A DNA stretch of 64,000 nucleotides from Macrotrachela quadricornifera (lineage: Eukaryota > Rotifera > Eurotatoria > Philodinida > Philodinidae): positions 2,283,751 to 2,347,750 of the forward strand of contig JAJEKB010021353.1 of the NCBI GenBank assembly GCA_022393335.1. Reading direction: 5' to 3'. Made by a program: the position numbers and the translations under genes. This document shows positions 24,081-36,427 of the stretch, in pieces; the stretch's first letter is position 1, and every line of letters begins with the position of its first letter. The notes beneath the pieces were generated by a model. The model was not told where the DNA came from. It was given only the letters and a program-made list of their open reading frames with translations, and did no database searches.

Positions 24081-24201
24081 TATATATATATATATATGTA
24101 GTTTAACTGACGCTCTATCCATATATATGAAAATAAAGATCTAACGATGAACTATGGAGGAGAACGAGCTAATGGAAAAGGGTAGTTTTTTTTGTCCAAG
24201 G

Positions 24202-24771
24202 AAAACTGATAACCAATGAAACGGTTACTAGTCGCCGGTGAGTCGGTAAATGACAGTCATCATTGCATCCCTAGTGTACTCCCGTGTATTCCGAGTACGG
24301 GAGTACGTCGTTTCCTCCTTGGATTGAATACATAAGAAGGTATCTTGATACTTTTGGTTGATTTATTGCTTTAATGCAAATATATGATGGTAAAGGTAAA
24401 AACTTGCATTTAGTTGTTGAATAGATGCGGAGTAGCTGCCAGATGCGGAATAGTTGATTATATTGATAACAAAATGTTATATTTCTTACTTAAAAGCTCG
24501 CTATCAGACTATTCGAAGCGTAAAAGGTATTGTGCTGATTACTGAAGCAGTGATTGCGATTAGGAATCATCGGAAATCGTTGCAACATTGTTCAAAAACC
24601 TATTTCAGAGCAAAAGTTATACTAAGTAACACATTCTCAGAAAATAAATGATCCAACTTTCTTTCTAGGTACGACTGATTAGATTATCGTAAGTATCTTT
24701 AGAGAGCATGTTTATCGCAGCTATTAAAAGAAATAAACTATACTAATACATTTGAAGTCATGAGGTGTTTT
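24202..24771. other. Intergenic, with a short perfect hairpin
   Basis: A 10-bp-arm hairpin (GTACTCCCGT, 11-nt loop, ACGGGAGTAC) lies at 24276-24306. The rest has no recognisable gene; it includes the presumed 3' region of the acyltransferase on the minus strand. Confidence 0.5.
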
Positions 24772-26614
24772 TCATCCCATATTTTCTTTTAAAAAATGAT
24801 CGAATGTCCATTCATCATCATACTGCCATACGTTATCCGTTAGAATGGCCATCTTATCGAACCAATTCTTTGCAATGGTTCGATTCTTCTCACCAGCTTC
24901 ATGCAGTAAAGCGTAATCGAGACTCTCGATGGAACAAACCAACAGCACATTAGTACCTCCAGCCGGACAAGCGTTCGATGCAACACAATAGTAATGTTTT
25001 AGTTTTATATCTTCAAACTCTCGTTGAAATGGATAGGGACCAATATTGGAAAAGTTGAGATCATTGTTACGGCCGTCATTTCTCTTAGTTTGTGCGTCTA
25101 TCTGCTCATCTGTTGAAGTGAGACGATTTGCACGAAGGTAGAGCAGATGCTTTCCATCGGATAGATTCTTCTGCAAACCATTGAAAATGGTACGGCAGAG
25201 TGGCCAAAATTTTGTTTCAAGAGAAACAACGATCCCATCTAAATTCACCATTCCAATATGAAGGCCAACATATTCATAACGAGAAACTGGTGAAGGATAA
25301 CGATGACGTAAATTAACGACGAGATCAAATTTAAAATTTGAGAAACAGGATGATGATTCGTGAAGCCTAGAATTACGAGGAAAACTTTTGTCCATCTTGC
25401 TTCAATTCAAATAAGGTTTATCACCGTCAGAGCATATCACATATTCAAGATTACTACGTAGTTACTTGGATGGCTACATCAAAGAAGAATCTATCACTAT
25501 TTTGTAAAACACAACTCCGATCTGAGAAGCTGTTTTGATGCTTTTGTAGGTGTTCTGTAAGAAAACCTGTAACGCTTGCCTTTCTTTTTGTTGATCGTAG
25601 AAACCGGTAGACATTTTGTATACTAAACTCTATCTATGTGAAGGTCAACTTTCTTTTGATCTGCTAGTGAATTCTACGCTATAAAAAAATAGAAATGAAG
25701 AGTTATATATTCGTATCTTGATTTTATCAAGTCTTCCGAAAGTATGTAAATGAAACCATTGGAACATCGATCTACTCGATCTTCTCGTTCGAAAACGAAA
25801 TTTTTCGCAAAAATGTTGAGAAGTACCGTAATCACACTTACCATGTGTCTTTCACCGATTCTGCAATCGCAAAGTAGATTGACGTCAAAAGTACACATCC
25901 TATTGTAACTTTTTCTTGATGACATCTACTCAGTAATTTGGTCAGATTCTCTGCTGCACCATGATGATAAATGATTGAGTTTCGACCTGTTACCGCGTCA
26001 TAGGGAATAATAGGCATCCATTGACGTTTATAAGCAAGGATATTTTGAATCATGTCTTCTGTTTTTCTTTCATCTTCACTCGTCACACTCGGGAATGCCA
26101 TCGTTTCACTATCAGAAAGATATGAAAGCGTCGATAAGTTTTGATCATGATTAAAATAATAAGATAGTAATGTATTTAGGATAATCATTCCTGAAGTACC
26201 ATCAGCGATAGAATGATGATATTTTATTACAAGATACTGTCGATGATTCATTGGATTTTTGTCGTAGAGTACAATTAATTTGAGTAAACCTGTTGTTTCA
26301 TTTCCAAGTTCGAATGGAGTATTCAATTCTTCATCAACAATCTGTTGCCATTCATACTTCGACTCGAATTCAATATATACGGGTGTTGAATATGGTTGTT
26401 TGACGGCGTAAAAAAAATATGGTTTTGTTGACGAAGCAATATTGAATCGTAAGTGGTGATACCGATCAATACATCGATGTAGTGCTGATTCGAGGCGTTG
26501 CCTATCGAAACGTTTGACAGACTGAAACTCACAAATACCTATAACCACTGCCTTGCCGTCAACTAGCAATGATTCTAGCCAACCGAGGGAACGGTTCAAT
26601 TTGATAGCAGACAT
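24772..26614 (-). CDS. HXXXD acyltransferase, condensation-domain/alcohol-acyltransferase type
   Basis: Exon 1 (26614-25842) ends at a GTAAGTGTG donor; exon 2 (25366-24772) follows a TTCTAG acceptor. Together they give 455 residues in one frame, the usual length for stand-alone condensation-like acyltransferases (AATase, WES/DGAT and PapA5 relatives). The catalytic HHSIADG motif (H134, D138) sits in the N-terminal half. The C-terminal half opens with a VNLRxR strand that recurs in the second lobe of this fold. The family moves an acyl group from CoA or a carrier to an alcohol or amine; the substrate here cannot be read from sequence. The 475-nt intron is longer than usual for the window. No signal peptide or membrane segment. 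Exon 2 could start elsewhere, but this is the only AG restoring frame that I found. Confidence 0.75.
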
Positions 26615-27352
26615 ATTCTGAAACGAGAAGCTAAATCAAAAATTTTTCTCCGCAATTTGAAACCAAGTTATCATGATTACAGGCCTGTATGACGAGTAAA
26701 AAGAAAAACTTCGTTCTATGCGCATGTAGGCAAATATTACTTCACGTTGCCTTTTATCCTTAAACATACAACATACCGAAAGAAGAAAACGTATGTTTTC
26801 TAGGCAATAAATGACAATTTCGTTTCACCTATGTCTTCCATTCTAAAGATTCTGTTTAAATCGGAAAGCAGCTTCTCATCCTGAAACGAATGTTTTACAA
26901 TGAGATACGGATGTGATCTTAACATAAAACTATCTATGCTTACTTTACATATTCACCAAGTGTTTTTTCTTCTTCTTATCTAATCACTAAAATGTAAGAA
27001 TCTGTGCCAGTGACAAACAAGAGAACAACAAAAGAATCGAAAAAAGAAAACAACCACGTAGCTATTTAAATAGGTAAACGCAGCAGTCTGAATTGGTAAC
27101 CAATAGAATTAAACATATTTCAGAATAAATAGATCTGCTCAACTGTCCGGCTGTCCGGAAAGATCCTGTAACATAGTTTCTTTTTCATATCAAAAATAAT
27201 TTGTTTTCATCGTTCGACAGAGGGCACAATAAGACCACATTATACAATCGATAAACAGACTAATCTATCTTTTGAAGAAAAAAGACAAATTAGTCTCTGA
27301 TTCTCAACTCTTGTTTTTCAACAATAGATTTTATGTCGAAAAACAAATAATA
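26615..27352. other. Upstream flank of the acyltransferase gene
   Basis: Presumed promoter region, no TATA-like element that I would defend. No gene or repeat recognised. Confidence 0.4.
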
Positions 27353-28258
27353 CAAGGGTCACGCCAAAAGTTTTTTTCGCTTGGCTCTTCTAAAAGCCTC
27401 AGTTTGAATTTAACTATCCTATTATGATGCTTAGACATATTTAGGATTATGTGCAAAGTTTCAGACTTACAAGTCTTATGCTTGCTGTAATAGATCAATT
27501 CTTTTATGCTAGGCGCACGCGACATGCTAATAGATGATCCATAAGGTTTCCATTTCATATTTTGATCCTTAAACACGTTTTATTCAAAAAGCAAAATATA
27601 CCAGAAGATGCAGCGTCAGAAGCTCTACAATTTCCATAGGGCAGCTAATCTGATAATTACATTTTTTGGGCTTAAAATCGGCAAACTTCTGAGCGATCAA
27701 AGTTAGAGTCTGTTGAAAATAATGTGACTTTGTTCCAAGACTTTCTTATTTGATCTCTGTTTTACGTAATGTTTTCTACTAAACAAAAAACAATACATAC
27801 CACAAGATACAGCGTGAAAAGCTCTACAATCTGTACAGGTGATAAAAAGATAAAAAGAAATTTTTCGTTCGCGCTATCTTTGAGCAGCGTCGAAATTTGA
27901 TCGCTCAAAATGTTGTTCATTTTGAAAGCAAAACATGCAACTATAAAAAAAAGTAGTCTTATGTAACTTGTAGAGCTTTTCACGCTGCACCTTGTGGTGT
28001 ATTTTGTTTTTTTTAATACAACTTATTATGGGAGCGGAAACTGATATACGAAACATGACTATTCAATCTGCTACATCCGTTTTGGAAATCGCGTCTACCT
28101 AGTATGAAAGAAATGATAGACTACAAGAAAGCACAAGACTTTGAAGTCTGAAATTTTGCGCATATTCCTAAATATATCTGGGCATTATACTTGTATCATT
28201 AGTTCTTATTCAAGTCTTTTAATAGAGCCAGGCGAAAAATCTTTTGGCGTGACCTATG
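27353..28258. mobile_element. Diverged MITE with GGTCACGCC ends
   Basis: Ends GGTCACGCCAAAAG (from 27357) and CTTTTGGCGTGACC (to 28254) are inverted, flanked by TA. Arms of about 130 bp are diverged. The interior holds three copies of a unit containing CAGCGTgAAAAGCTCTACAA, two direct and one inverted. Length 906 bp, non-coding. Confidence 0.75.
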
Positions 28259-28261
28259 TAC

Positions 28262-29472
28262 ACGTACATTTTCTACCACTTCATTTTCTTCAGATAGTAA
28301 GTCATCTTTTTGTCGACGACCTCACTCTTATTATAAAAGGAGCGGTAGAAAAACGTCTGTCGGACAACACCGAATACCTGCAATACCAAAGTAATGCAGT
28401 CTTAAAGGCACTAGAAAGTTTTACAGACAACTATCTTCTCCCAGTGAATGTTGCGAAAACGAAAGCTATGTTGGTTCATAACGCAGTAAAGGTTTGCAAA
28501 CCTGAAATCGAATATAAAGGAGTTGCAATTGAATATGTTACCAATTTTAAATGTTTAGGAGTTCATATTGGTACAAAATTAGGATGGGAAAAGTTTATTG
28601 ACGATAGACTGCAAAAAGTAAGACAATCTTACAGTAGTCTGAGAAAGATATTTCATCCAATCCCTAAAAACGAAATTACATTAAGAAGAAAAATATTTTT
28701 AGCCTTTTCCCTTCCCCAATTCATCTGGCTCTTTTTTTGTTTCTTTTACTTTACTGAGAAACAAAAAGCGAAAATCGAACACGTATTCTAAACAGGCTTA
28801 AGATTGGTGTATTCCCTTTGGGGATATGATGACCTAACAACTCTTGCATTAATTCGAGAGTTTTCCTTGAGAGACTACCTATATAAATATTGGTTAAAGT
28901 TTCAAAAACATTTAGATACAGCTCCTGAAGCTGACGCATACGGACAAACGTTAACAGCCTACGTCATTGCAAAGTCTCCTTTCAGAACATATTATAAAAG
29001 TATGGGTTTTAGAGAAAATAGTCGTTTCCCTGTTAGACTCGCGGAACATGCAAAGCATATGTTTCTCGATTTGATCTTCTTTCTTAATGTACACAAAGAT
29101 CAGTACGGATATTTTAAAAAATCAAGCTCAGTTCTAGAATTTTTTGTCTTCAAGTACCTTTCTATTAAACCTCCCTAAATACTGGCGTGAAAAGAAAAAA
29201 AAATCCTGAATCAAATCTGGGAAGAATAAAGCACCTTCTTTTTCTTTTTTTCTATTCGTATTAAATCATTGCATGCGTGTCACTCGATGTTTTTTTTTCT
29301 TTCTTCTTTCCTTTTCTTATTTTTTCATCTTCTTTCTTTTCGTTTCTTTCTCTATTGTTTTTTTTTCATTCTCTCTTTCTCTTCCTTCTAAACCATTTTA
29401 TGGATGTTCTAGTTGATGATCCTGTCAATTGTTAACCTTTTATGGAACAATAAACTGAATGTTAAAAAAAAA
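28262..29472 (+). pseudogene. 5'-truncated LINE: reverse-transcriptase C-terminal part and 3' tail
   Basis: The frame shows SHLFVDDLTL, a variant of the catalytic F/YADD box, followed by a thumb-like region with NVAKTKAMLV and YVTNFKCLGVHIG, typical of non-LTR reverse transcriptases. A stop at about 28789-28791 is followed by a second open segment (28804-29178) that continues the same protein. The 3' part is pyrimidine-rich (29225-29395), then has an AATAAA-like signal (29449) and a short poly-A at 29464-29472. No endonuclease or upstream RT motifs are present, so it is truncated on the 5' side, next to the MITE. Confidence 0.75.
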
Positions 29473-29483
29473 TGATGATGGGT

Positions 29484-30267
29484 CGGTAGATGATAACGAG
29501 TGCTTGCATTGCTCGATATGCATTAAGTTCAAGAAATGCTCGTGTACGACGATTTGCATAAGTACATGTTGCACGTCGTATGATTTTGATTGTTATTGTG
29601 GTTTGGCTTATCTTACCTATTCATACAATTATATTCTATGAAATACGTGAAAATGCTGGTATTTGTGCCATTGTGTATAATCAAGCAGTAGCACTGTATC
29701 ATAGCATTTATCTCTTAACCACGGGTGGCATCCTTCCGGCAGCAATTATGATTGGAAGTGCCTTACTCATTCGACATAATCTTGCAACTAATCAAGATGT
29801 ACGTGAACAACAGATCAATGTTAATATTTCTACTACTCAACACAATACTAATGTACATCTTCAACGGGCACGCGATCAAAATGCATTAGCAATGCTACTT
29901 ATGGAAGTTATGGTCTATTGTATTGTTCAAGCACCTCAATTCATTTATACACTTTATGCTGCTATAGCAAGTAATGTTCCAAACAAGTCACCGAATCGTT
30001 TGGCTATTGAAAAATTTTCATTTTTTTATCGCTGAATTATGTGTATTTTTATTTCCTGTTTCATCATTCTACGTATATATATTAGTATCACGTACTTTTC
30101 GAAAAGAACTCTACAATCTAACATACTCATTATTCAACATGTGTTTTGCCCGCTGGAATTTTCGCGTTCCACCCATGGAAAATAAAACAAATACTGCTGC
30201 AGAACGTAATGATATTTATATGGCTTCTCAATCGTTATCTTTTCGATCACACAAAATCAATCACTAA
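29484..30267 (+). pseudogene. Rhodopsin-like GPCR, truncated and frameshifted
   Basis: Begins in the TM3/intracellular-loop-2 region (CIARYALSS, a DRY-like position), with a TAA near 29552 and a frameshift in a T-run at about 30017-30023. TM4 (MILIVIVVWLILP), TM5, a long basic loop 3, TM6 and TM7 follow, ending with a cytoplasmic tail of about 55 residues. The composition matches class A receptors of the kind abundant in rotifers (FMRFamide/peptide-receptor-like), but the ligand is unknown. TM1-3 are missing and the LINE poly-A ends just upstream, so the retroelement probably marks the break. Confidence 0.7.
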
Positions 30268-30519
30268 TTTAATGAGTTACTCAACGTCATGTATGATACA
30301 CAGATTAAATAGATTGTAATTACATGACCCTGTAAACATATAAGTTAATTATCCGAAAACAAAAATAATAAAGAATTGCCATTGTGATTTCAAATAAAAA
30401 TTTTGACAATTTGTGTCTCATGTAAGTACACATAACACTCAGATTTAAATCCGAGGTTTTCACATTTATTTTATGTTCAAACGGGTATTCAGTTCAGTAA
30501 AACTTGACGCTACAAAAAG

Positions 30520-31632
30520 CTAGGTAAGGAAGCGTCTCATTAATATTCGTCCTAGCCATGTTTCTTCAAGAAATTCGGTCCTGAAGACCCTTGATGGATA
30601 CACAAACATTAACCAGGTTAAAAAAGTTGAGTAATTTGGCATTGTTTGAACTATTAGTTTCAAAATATATTCCACAGTAGTAATATCACATTGAAAATAT
30701 CTGTTTCCGTGAGTTTTCAGTGGGAACCATATCAAGTAAGGAAGAACCAAAAGAAGACAGATAATTGGCGGAATGAGTATAACGAAATGGTTTTTGATCA
30801 GTTTGAAATATATTTTGATTTTTGATTTCTGAGTATTGCCGTAATTGTATATACGTAAAGCAAAAATAACCAGAACGAGTAAAGTTGCTATAAGGTAAGT
30901 AAGACCTGCGATACCAGTAGCTGTATAAAGCAAACCAGACAATATGGTTGTGGTTGAATCATCTGAATCACTCCGTTCACATCGGTACACCATCCACAGT
31001 ACGCTAATCACGCCAGCGATACAAAATGTGGGTATCAATATAACTAATGATCGCCATCGACTAGCATTCATTCTAAAACTAAAGCAAATTATGAGAGCAC
31101 GTTCCACTGCAACTAGAGCACTTAAGCAAAGGCACAGGTACTCTGCTGTCTGATATCCACTTTTTTCTAGGTAACAAAGAAATATTTCAGACGAATTTTT
31201 GTTATTGGCAAAGGGATAAGGTTTGTAGTAATACACCGATTGACCAATTACAAGTAGTATACTTCCAACAATAGATATAATCGAATAGATAATGAGATAG
31301 ATACCGACATTAGTGCGACGTGTGCGCTTACTGCCATAGAATACTGTAAGACTAAGCAGATTGTTTATGAATGAAAAACATAATATAATTGAATATATGA
31401 TTAGACGATGGTATTGATAATCAAATTGTACCTGCTCCTTATCTGCAAGGTAATCTTCACATCGTATCCCGTGATAGCACGGACCGCAAACACAGTAACT
31501 TTCATTGGAAGTTTGATTTATAATAAGTTGGCCATCGTTTAAGCACGGCAGAACATACAGATACATCGGTGTGGGCTGATAAAACTTTTTAATGAATCCT
31601 GTCTGTATCAATCTGAAGCAATATCGCTGCAA
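30520..31632 (-). CDS. EGF-like/seven-transmembrane receptor
   Basis: About 370 residues. A short extracellular EGF-like motif (C30, C47, C49, C52, C58) precedes seven hydrophobic segments starting near residue 78. The third helix ends in AVERALIICF, in the place of the DRY motif. TM6 carries PPIICLLLVLPYLIWF. The tail after TM7 is short and basic. EGF plus 7TM receptors of this kind are frequent in bdelloid gene sets as I recall, with unknown ligands. The frame is open upstream to a TTG at 31632; the first ATG is at 31566, which would still include the EGF motif, and an upstream exon with a signal peptide is likely (a possible CTTTGCAG acceptor precedes 31632). The frame is intact. Confidence 0.7.
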   Translation of the reverse strand: MQRYCFRLIQTGFIKKFYQPTPMYLYVLPCLNDGQLIINQTSNESYCVCGPCYHGIRCEDYLADKEQVQFDYQYHRLIIYSIILCFSFINNLLSLTVFYGSKRTRRTNVGIYLIIYSIISIVGSILLVIGQSVYYYKPYPFANNKNSSEIFLCYLEKSGYQTAEYLCLCLSALVAVERALIICFSFRMNASRWRSLVILIPTFCIAGVISVLWMVYRCERSDSDDSTTTILSGLLYTATGIAGLTYLIATLLVLVIFALRIYNYGNTQKSKIKIYFKLIKNHFVILIPPIICLLLVLPYLIWFPLKTHGNRYFQCDITTVEYILKLIVQTMPNYSTFLTWLMFVYPSRVFRTEFLEETWLGRILMRRFLT

Positions 31633-32923
31633 AGGTTAGTTTCATATTTGATACTGTTCCAATACAGGGTTGTGCATAACCGTTTGTAAAGAGGGTAAAG
31701 CTACAGTTTCAAATAGAATCATCGATAAAATTTATATCAAACTATGGAGTTACCTCCTTTAGAAAAGATTATACAAAACTCTGTATACGGCCATATACTT
31801 GACATAGTGTAACAATTCGGAAATATAACTAAATTTCTTTTGAAAAGTTAGATATTCACAGCAGCAACGGATGTGTTGGCTTCATGAATGGCTTATTTAG
31901 TGACGCTAACTCGCTCATCCACTCGTTCGCTCTTTTCCATATGATATCTGTCTCTCTTTTATTTATTGGTCTTCTATATCTGTGGAAAGGAAATGTTGCA
32001 CATTGTATGTGACCGGTATTGTAACCATGAGGCTATACTTTTAAGAAAGTAATTGTATATTCTAAAAGCCCGTGAAAGCTTCTATTGTCCCTGTATTGAC
32101 GTTTTCCTTCACGCATATAAAATGAAAAAAAGCTAGATGTAATGAAGCTACCTTCATCATTCAATTCACAATAGACCGTTTTTGTCATCATAATCGAACT
32201 TAGTTTTTGAGACTTTTCTTTAGTTCAAAAGGATCTTTTTGGAAAAGAAATTATAGAATCTGATAGAGCGTGAACTTCTCTACAAACCTGTGTCCTTGAA
32301 TTTAGCATAAGATTTAAATAGTGAATAAGAACTTCAACATACCGAAAACGTCTCCCATATACAAGCACTATAAATCATCTTTTCATTCTTTCTTCGAAGT
32401 AATAGTTTACATTCAAAGAGAGTTTTGAAACGACATTCATGAATCGTGATAAAGCAAGAGGTTTTTTAATGTCCTATGTATTTCCTATCGATTTAGCATA
32501 TATCTACTGAAGAAAGACTCGAACAACATTTAGGTGACTCGTGTAATAAGAGTTGAAAATTTCAGTAAAATATTCAAAAACATTACCGCAAAACATGGAA
32601 AATTTTGAGTACTTGTCAACTGAAGATTTTTCGTTATGCCAAAGTTCTTGTTCACAATTTGAACCTTAGATGAAAACTAAAGACACAAGATGATAGAGAA
32701 TTTCACACTGCGTCAGATTTCATAATTGTCTGTCGCAAAAGATGCTTTTCCAAATTATGCAAAATCTCAAAAAACGTTCTCGTTGAAATTACGTCATGAA
32801 GGAAAGGCTGCGCAGATTCTCAAAACGTTAAAACTGAGGTACCATTAAGCACACCTTAACTCCATTGGATTACACGGTAAAAAATATAAGTTTCCTACGA
32901 ACCCCCCCCAAAAAAAAGGTTCG
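31633..32923. other. Intergenic, no gene recognised
   Basis: Presumed promoter region of the receptor gene plus AT-rich DNA. A CAGGGTTGTGCATAACCG string at 31665 resembles transposon ends but has no partner. Confidence 0.4.
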
Positions 32924-33166
32924 GTAGGTTTGAAATAGTCTCCAAATGACGCAAAACGCTCCAGAAACGAGTCTTCAGTTCTACTGAACCTTTAAAGGCT
33001 TCGCATTGTCTTACAAAACCAATTTTTTGTCTACGAAAACTAGAAAGGGATTTCGTAGGAGAAGGTTCGACCCGTGTATCAAGGGCAAGAACTTTTAAAG
33101 TTTCAGTAGCACTGAAGACTCGTTTCTGGGGCGTTTTGCGTCATTTGGAGACTATTTCAAACCTAC
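32924..33166. repeat. Foldback hairpin, 76-bp arms
   Basis: Arms 32924-32999 and 33091-33166 match at about 72 of 76 positions (GTAGGTTTGAAATAGTCTCC and onward), with a 91-bp loop. Likely a tiny non-autonomous element; no target duplication defined. Confidence 0.85.
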
Positions 33167-34453
33167 TGCATGTTACTTTTTTTAAAGTGTACAGAAATGA
33201 ATTACAAAGTAATTCAAACGAAATGAAGTATACAGCGATGCAAACGAAATGAATTACAAGCATGATGGAACAAGAAAGAAAAATAACGAAAAACATCTCG
33301 AAAAATAAAATTATTCAATAGAGGAATATTTGTAGTGTTTTTCAGGAAAAGGACAACGAAATTTCGAATGCTTATTTCTCTCTGTGGTGGAACAACAGTA
33401 CAGCCAATTATGGTAACAAAATCTCGGGGTTTCTTCGTCCTATATTCTTGGCATAGAGGTAGTTTCTTTTTCTGCAGATCCTTTGATAACTTGTTTCAGT
33501 TTTTAAATCTCAGTATGTTTAAGGTTAAGGCAGAGGAGTATGATTAACAATTTTCCTCTTGAAATCTCATCTATACCTGTATGTAAATTCATAATACATT
33601 GAAAATTTTCACATCGATACTATTTTTTTTGCATTAGTGATTCTATTTGGTTTAAATACACAAGTAACGTTCATCGACTTTCGATTCACTCGTCCCTAGA
33701 CTGAAAGTCTATCAAAGTAGACTTTGTTCTCTTTCTCGCTGCAGCTCAAACGGAGGTTCAAAGAGCAATAGAATGTTGTCATAGGACGATGCCAAAGGTA
33801 CTCATTGCTATTCGAATCTATCCATACCTAATCTAGTCGTGGTGAATCTTACAGGGAGAATACGCAGCATGAAGTAACACAGAGTGTCTCCGCATGGATC
33901 CTCAATACTCTTTCGGTACACCACTCCCAGCTCCTCTTTATTGATTCCTATCCAATCTTTTTCATGTCATTCATGATGAATTCATCAAAGGGATTTATGG
34001 GTCTCTTCCGTTGAATTCTCAATTGATTGAGGAGGATAAAAACATACGGTCAATGTACGACTTTTCAGTTATGCAAAACCTGCAGACAACTCATAACTCT
34101 ATAGTTTTATCATGGTTCGAAAAGCTGATTAATATGGATGAGCAGTTATCAAATTATTTTTGTGTTGGGAGACGTAAATAAAAGAAAATAATTGAACGGG
34201 GCAAAAATCATCAATGAAGAGAGACATTTCAAATTTGAGGAAAAAGAATAAAAACTTAACTTTTCACCAATAAACTAACTTCAGACCATGGTATTAAAAA
34301 TATGTTACGGACAGACAAATGTTTTCTTTACCGTTTCGCAGACCCTAGAAGAAGGATCCGAACAGCGGGTGTACCAAGCAAAGTGTACACTGTACATGTT
34401 GCTAACAAAAATAACACGCTGCTTTTTTAATCAATAAATCGATTTCTGTTCTA
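33167..34453. other. Non-coding, with part of a dispersed repeat
   Basis: No gene recognised. Sequence from about 34190 to 34370 recurs with roughly two-thirds identity at 38030-38235 (shared AATCATCAATGAAGAGAGA and TGGTATTAAAAATATGTT), and a CCTAGA...TCTAGG end motif occurs at 36088 and 38223. This is an old direct repeat family of unknown type. Confidence 0.4.
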
Positions 34454-34564
34454 TCCCAGGTGGAGGAAACAGAGCTAAAACGTATTCGGAACGGGCGAAC
34501 ATGTTTATTTCGGGCGTGTTCGCCCGCTTCGAATGTGCTTTAGCTCCATTTGCTTTGATCTGGG
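34454..34564. repeat. GC-rich foldback, about 111 bp
   Basis: Inverted arms run from TCCCAG to CTGGGA and share GAGCTAAA, ATTCG and CGGGCGAACA with a short centre (about 34505-34515). Diverged but clear stem-loop. Confidence 0.7.
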
Positions 34565-35457
34565 ATTCTGTTAAAATTTCTATTGATATGATTAGTGAAA
34601 ATGGGGTAAATTATATTTCGTCTCACTCTTTCTGGATATCTGAGAACGTGTCCGGGTGTTCGTAAATGAACTCTATTTTTAAAATAATTGTTACGGATGT
34701 TCAGAGATATTGGTGCACGAGAGATTGTAAAATAAAAAGCAAGCGAAATTCAACGGTCTGACTAGATTTTCGGAATAGGATGCTCCTTGTTGTGCTTAAT
34801 GTAGCGCTGAACATCGTAACGAACAACATTGGATGTCGTCGGAAGGCTTGAATTTATATTGACAGGAAGTTCGCGAAAGATTTGGTCAGAAGATTGTTAC
34901 GAATATAATGACTTATTTATCGATTATTCTAGAGACAACAATGGCGTGAAGCGTAGCATATCATTTCCTATTCTCTTGACAATGAGTAAACTTTAACATA
35001 TTCACCAACATTCTATTGTTTTTATTCTGATCTTCCTATAGTTTTGTTACAACCTTCTTGTATTAGTCATTACGAACTCCAGTACTTTTACATTCTGACC
35101 TCCACTGAAAACTACAATATTTAACGATTACTAAATGATAGTAAGTGTCATTTACAATCTTCCAACCATACTTCATCATGAACATCCTGCTTTTTTCAAT
35201 TGAATTTTGTCATTTCGAACTTCATTCCCAATATTTTTTTGCCGGGAGATCGTAGCAGACTAATGCAACTAGAGTTCAGAGTAAAGAGGTGGGCTGAAAC
35301 GTAATTTTCCCGTAAAAATGATACAAAACTGTTTAGTGCGGCCTTTTTTGTTTAATTTTATAATCGGTTCAATGATCCTTTTTCTCTTCTCTATAGTTAC
35401 TCTACGACTACGAATACGAGTAATCTTTCTTATATTCTATTTTCGGGATACATAATA

Positions 35458-36021
35458 TAGGTGTCCAGAAAGTCACTAAAATTAGAAAAAATTTGAATAT
35501 CTCCATTACGGCTTGATCAAATATGTCATTTTTTATCAATGATAAAGGCATGTTCACACTTCAAATCCATACGGACAAAGTTATTGAGAATCTTTGTTAA
35601 CTGTCACTATTGACGTTAACAAAGAAATTTCACTTGTTCATAGGTAGAAAAAAAACAATATCCAGGATAGTGTAAAAGTGACTTTATCGAAAAGAAAGTC
35701 GGATATCTCCATTATGGCCTTAGTATACCAGCTGATTTTTCTACCAAAGATAGAGGCATGTTTACACTCCAAATCCATACGAACAAGGTTAGCGAGAAGC
35801 TTTGTTAAGTATATTGGTTTTTTATCCTATCTGTGAAAAAGTAAGATTTTCTCATTGAGGTTAACAGTGACTGTTAAGAAAGGTCCTCAATAACTTTGTC
35901 CGTATAGATTTGGAGTGTGAATATGCCTCTATCACTGATAAAAAAAGTGAGCCCACTTGATCAAGCCGTAATGGAGATGTTTAAATTTTTCTAACTTCAA
36001 TGACTTTCCGGACACCCCATA
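35458..36021. mobile_element. Tc1/mariner-type MITE with GGTGTCC ends
   Basis: Ends read TATAGGTGTCCAGAAAGTCA and the inverse of TATATGGGGTGTCCGGAAAG. Arms of about 165 bp contain TATCTCCATTACGGC and AAATCCATACGGACAAAG. A third, partial copy of the arm sits inside (about 35700-35815), in the same direction as the left arm. No coding capacity. Confidence 0.8.
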
Positions 36022-36427
36022 TAACTTGATTCAATCTGTACACTTTGTACATTCTGCTTTCAAATTCTATTCGGATTCTTGCCCTAGAGCCTTCAGTCTA
36101 GGGAAGAACAAATTAAATAAGAATATTTAAAGTGCAAATAAATCCAGACAGACTACAGATTATTCACTTTGTAACGCTTTCAAGCAACTGTACCATGTTG
36201 AACTTAAATGCTGTCAACGAAGTCGAATAATCCATATATCTGTCATCTGATAGTTTTTAACAGAGGTCTTTGAAGTAAGCCACTTTTTCTACCCATTTAC
36301 GTTAGAACCACTCTAATATTTTTCCAAGCAATTCAATTTTCACAAGTAATAATACGATAGTATCATAACATCATTTCTATGTCACTTATTCGTATTTGAA
36401 TCAATCAAGCGGTGTCTTTATCATTAG
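36022..36427. other. Non-coding spacer
   Basis: No gene seen. A CCTAGAGCCTTCAGTCTAGG imperfect hairpin at about 36083 belongs to the dispersed repeat noted at 34190 and 38030. Confidence 0.4.

Larger units (their letters stand above)
21601..24201. mobile_element. Palindromic MITE split by two later insertions
   Basis: The outer arms (21601-21713 and 24083-24201) are near-perfect inverted copies of about 115 bp, starting CCTCGGAC or CCTTGGAC and including CCTTTTCCATTAGCTCGTTC. They would meet at a (TA)n centre, so the original element was only about 230 bp. Two other elements now sit in this TA-rich centre, separated from each other only by TA. Confidence 0.85.
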
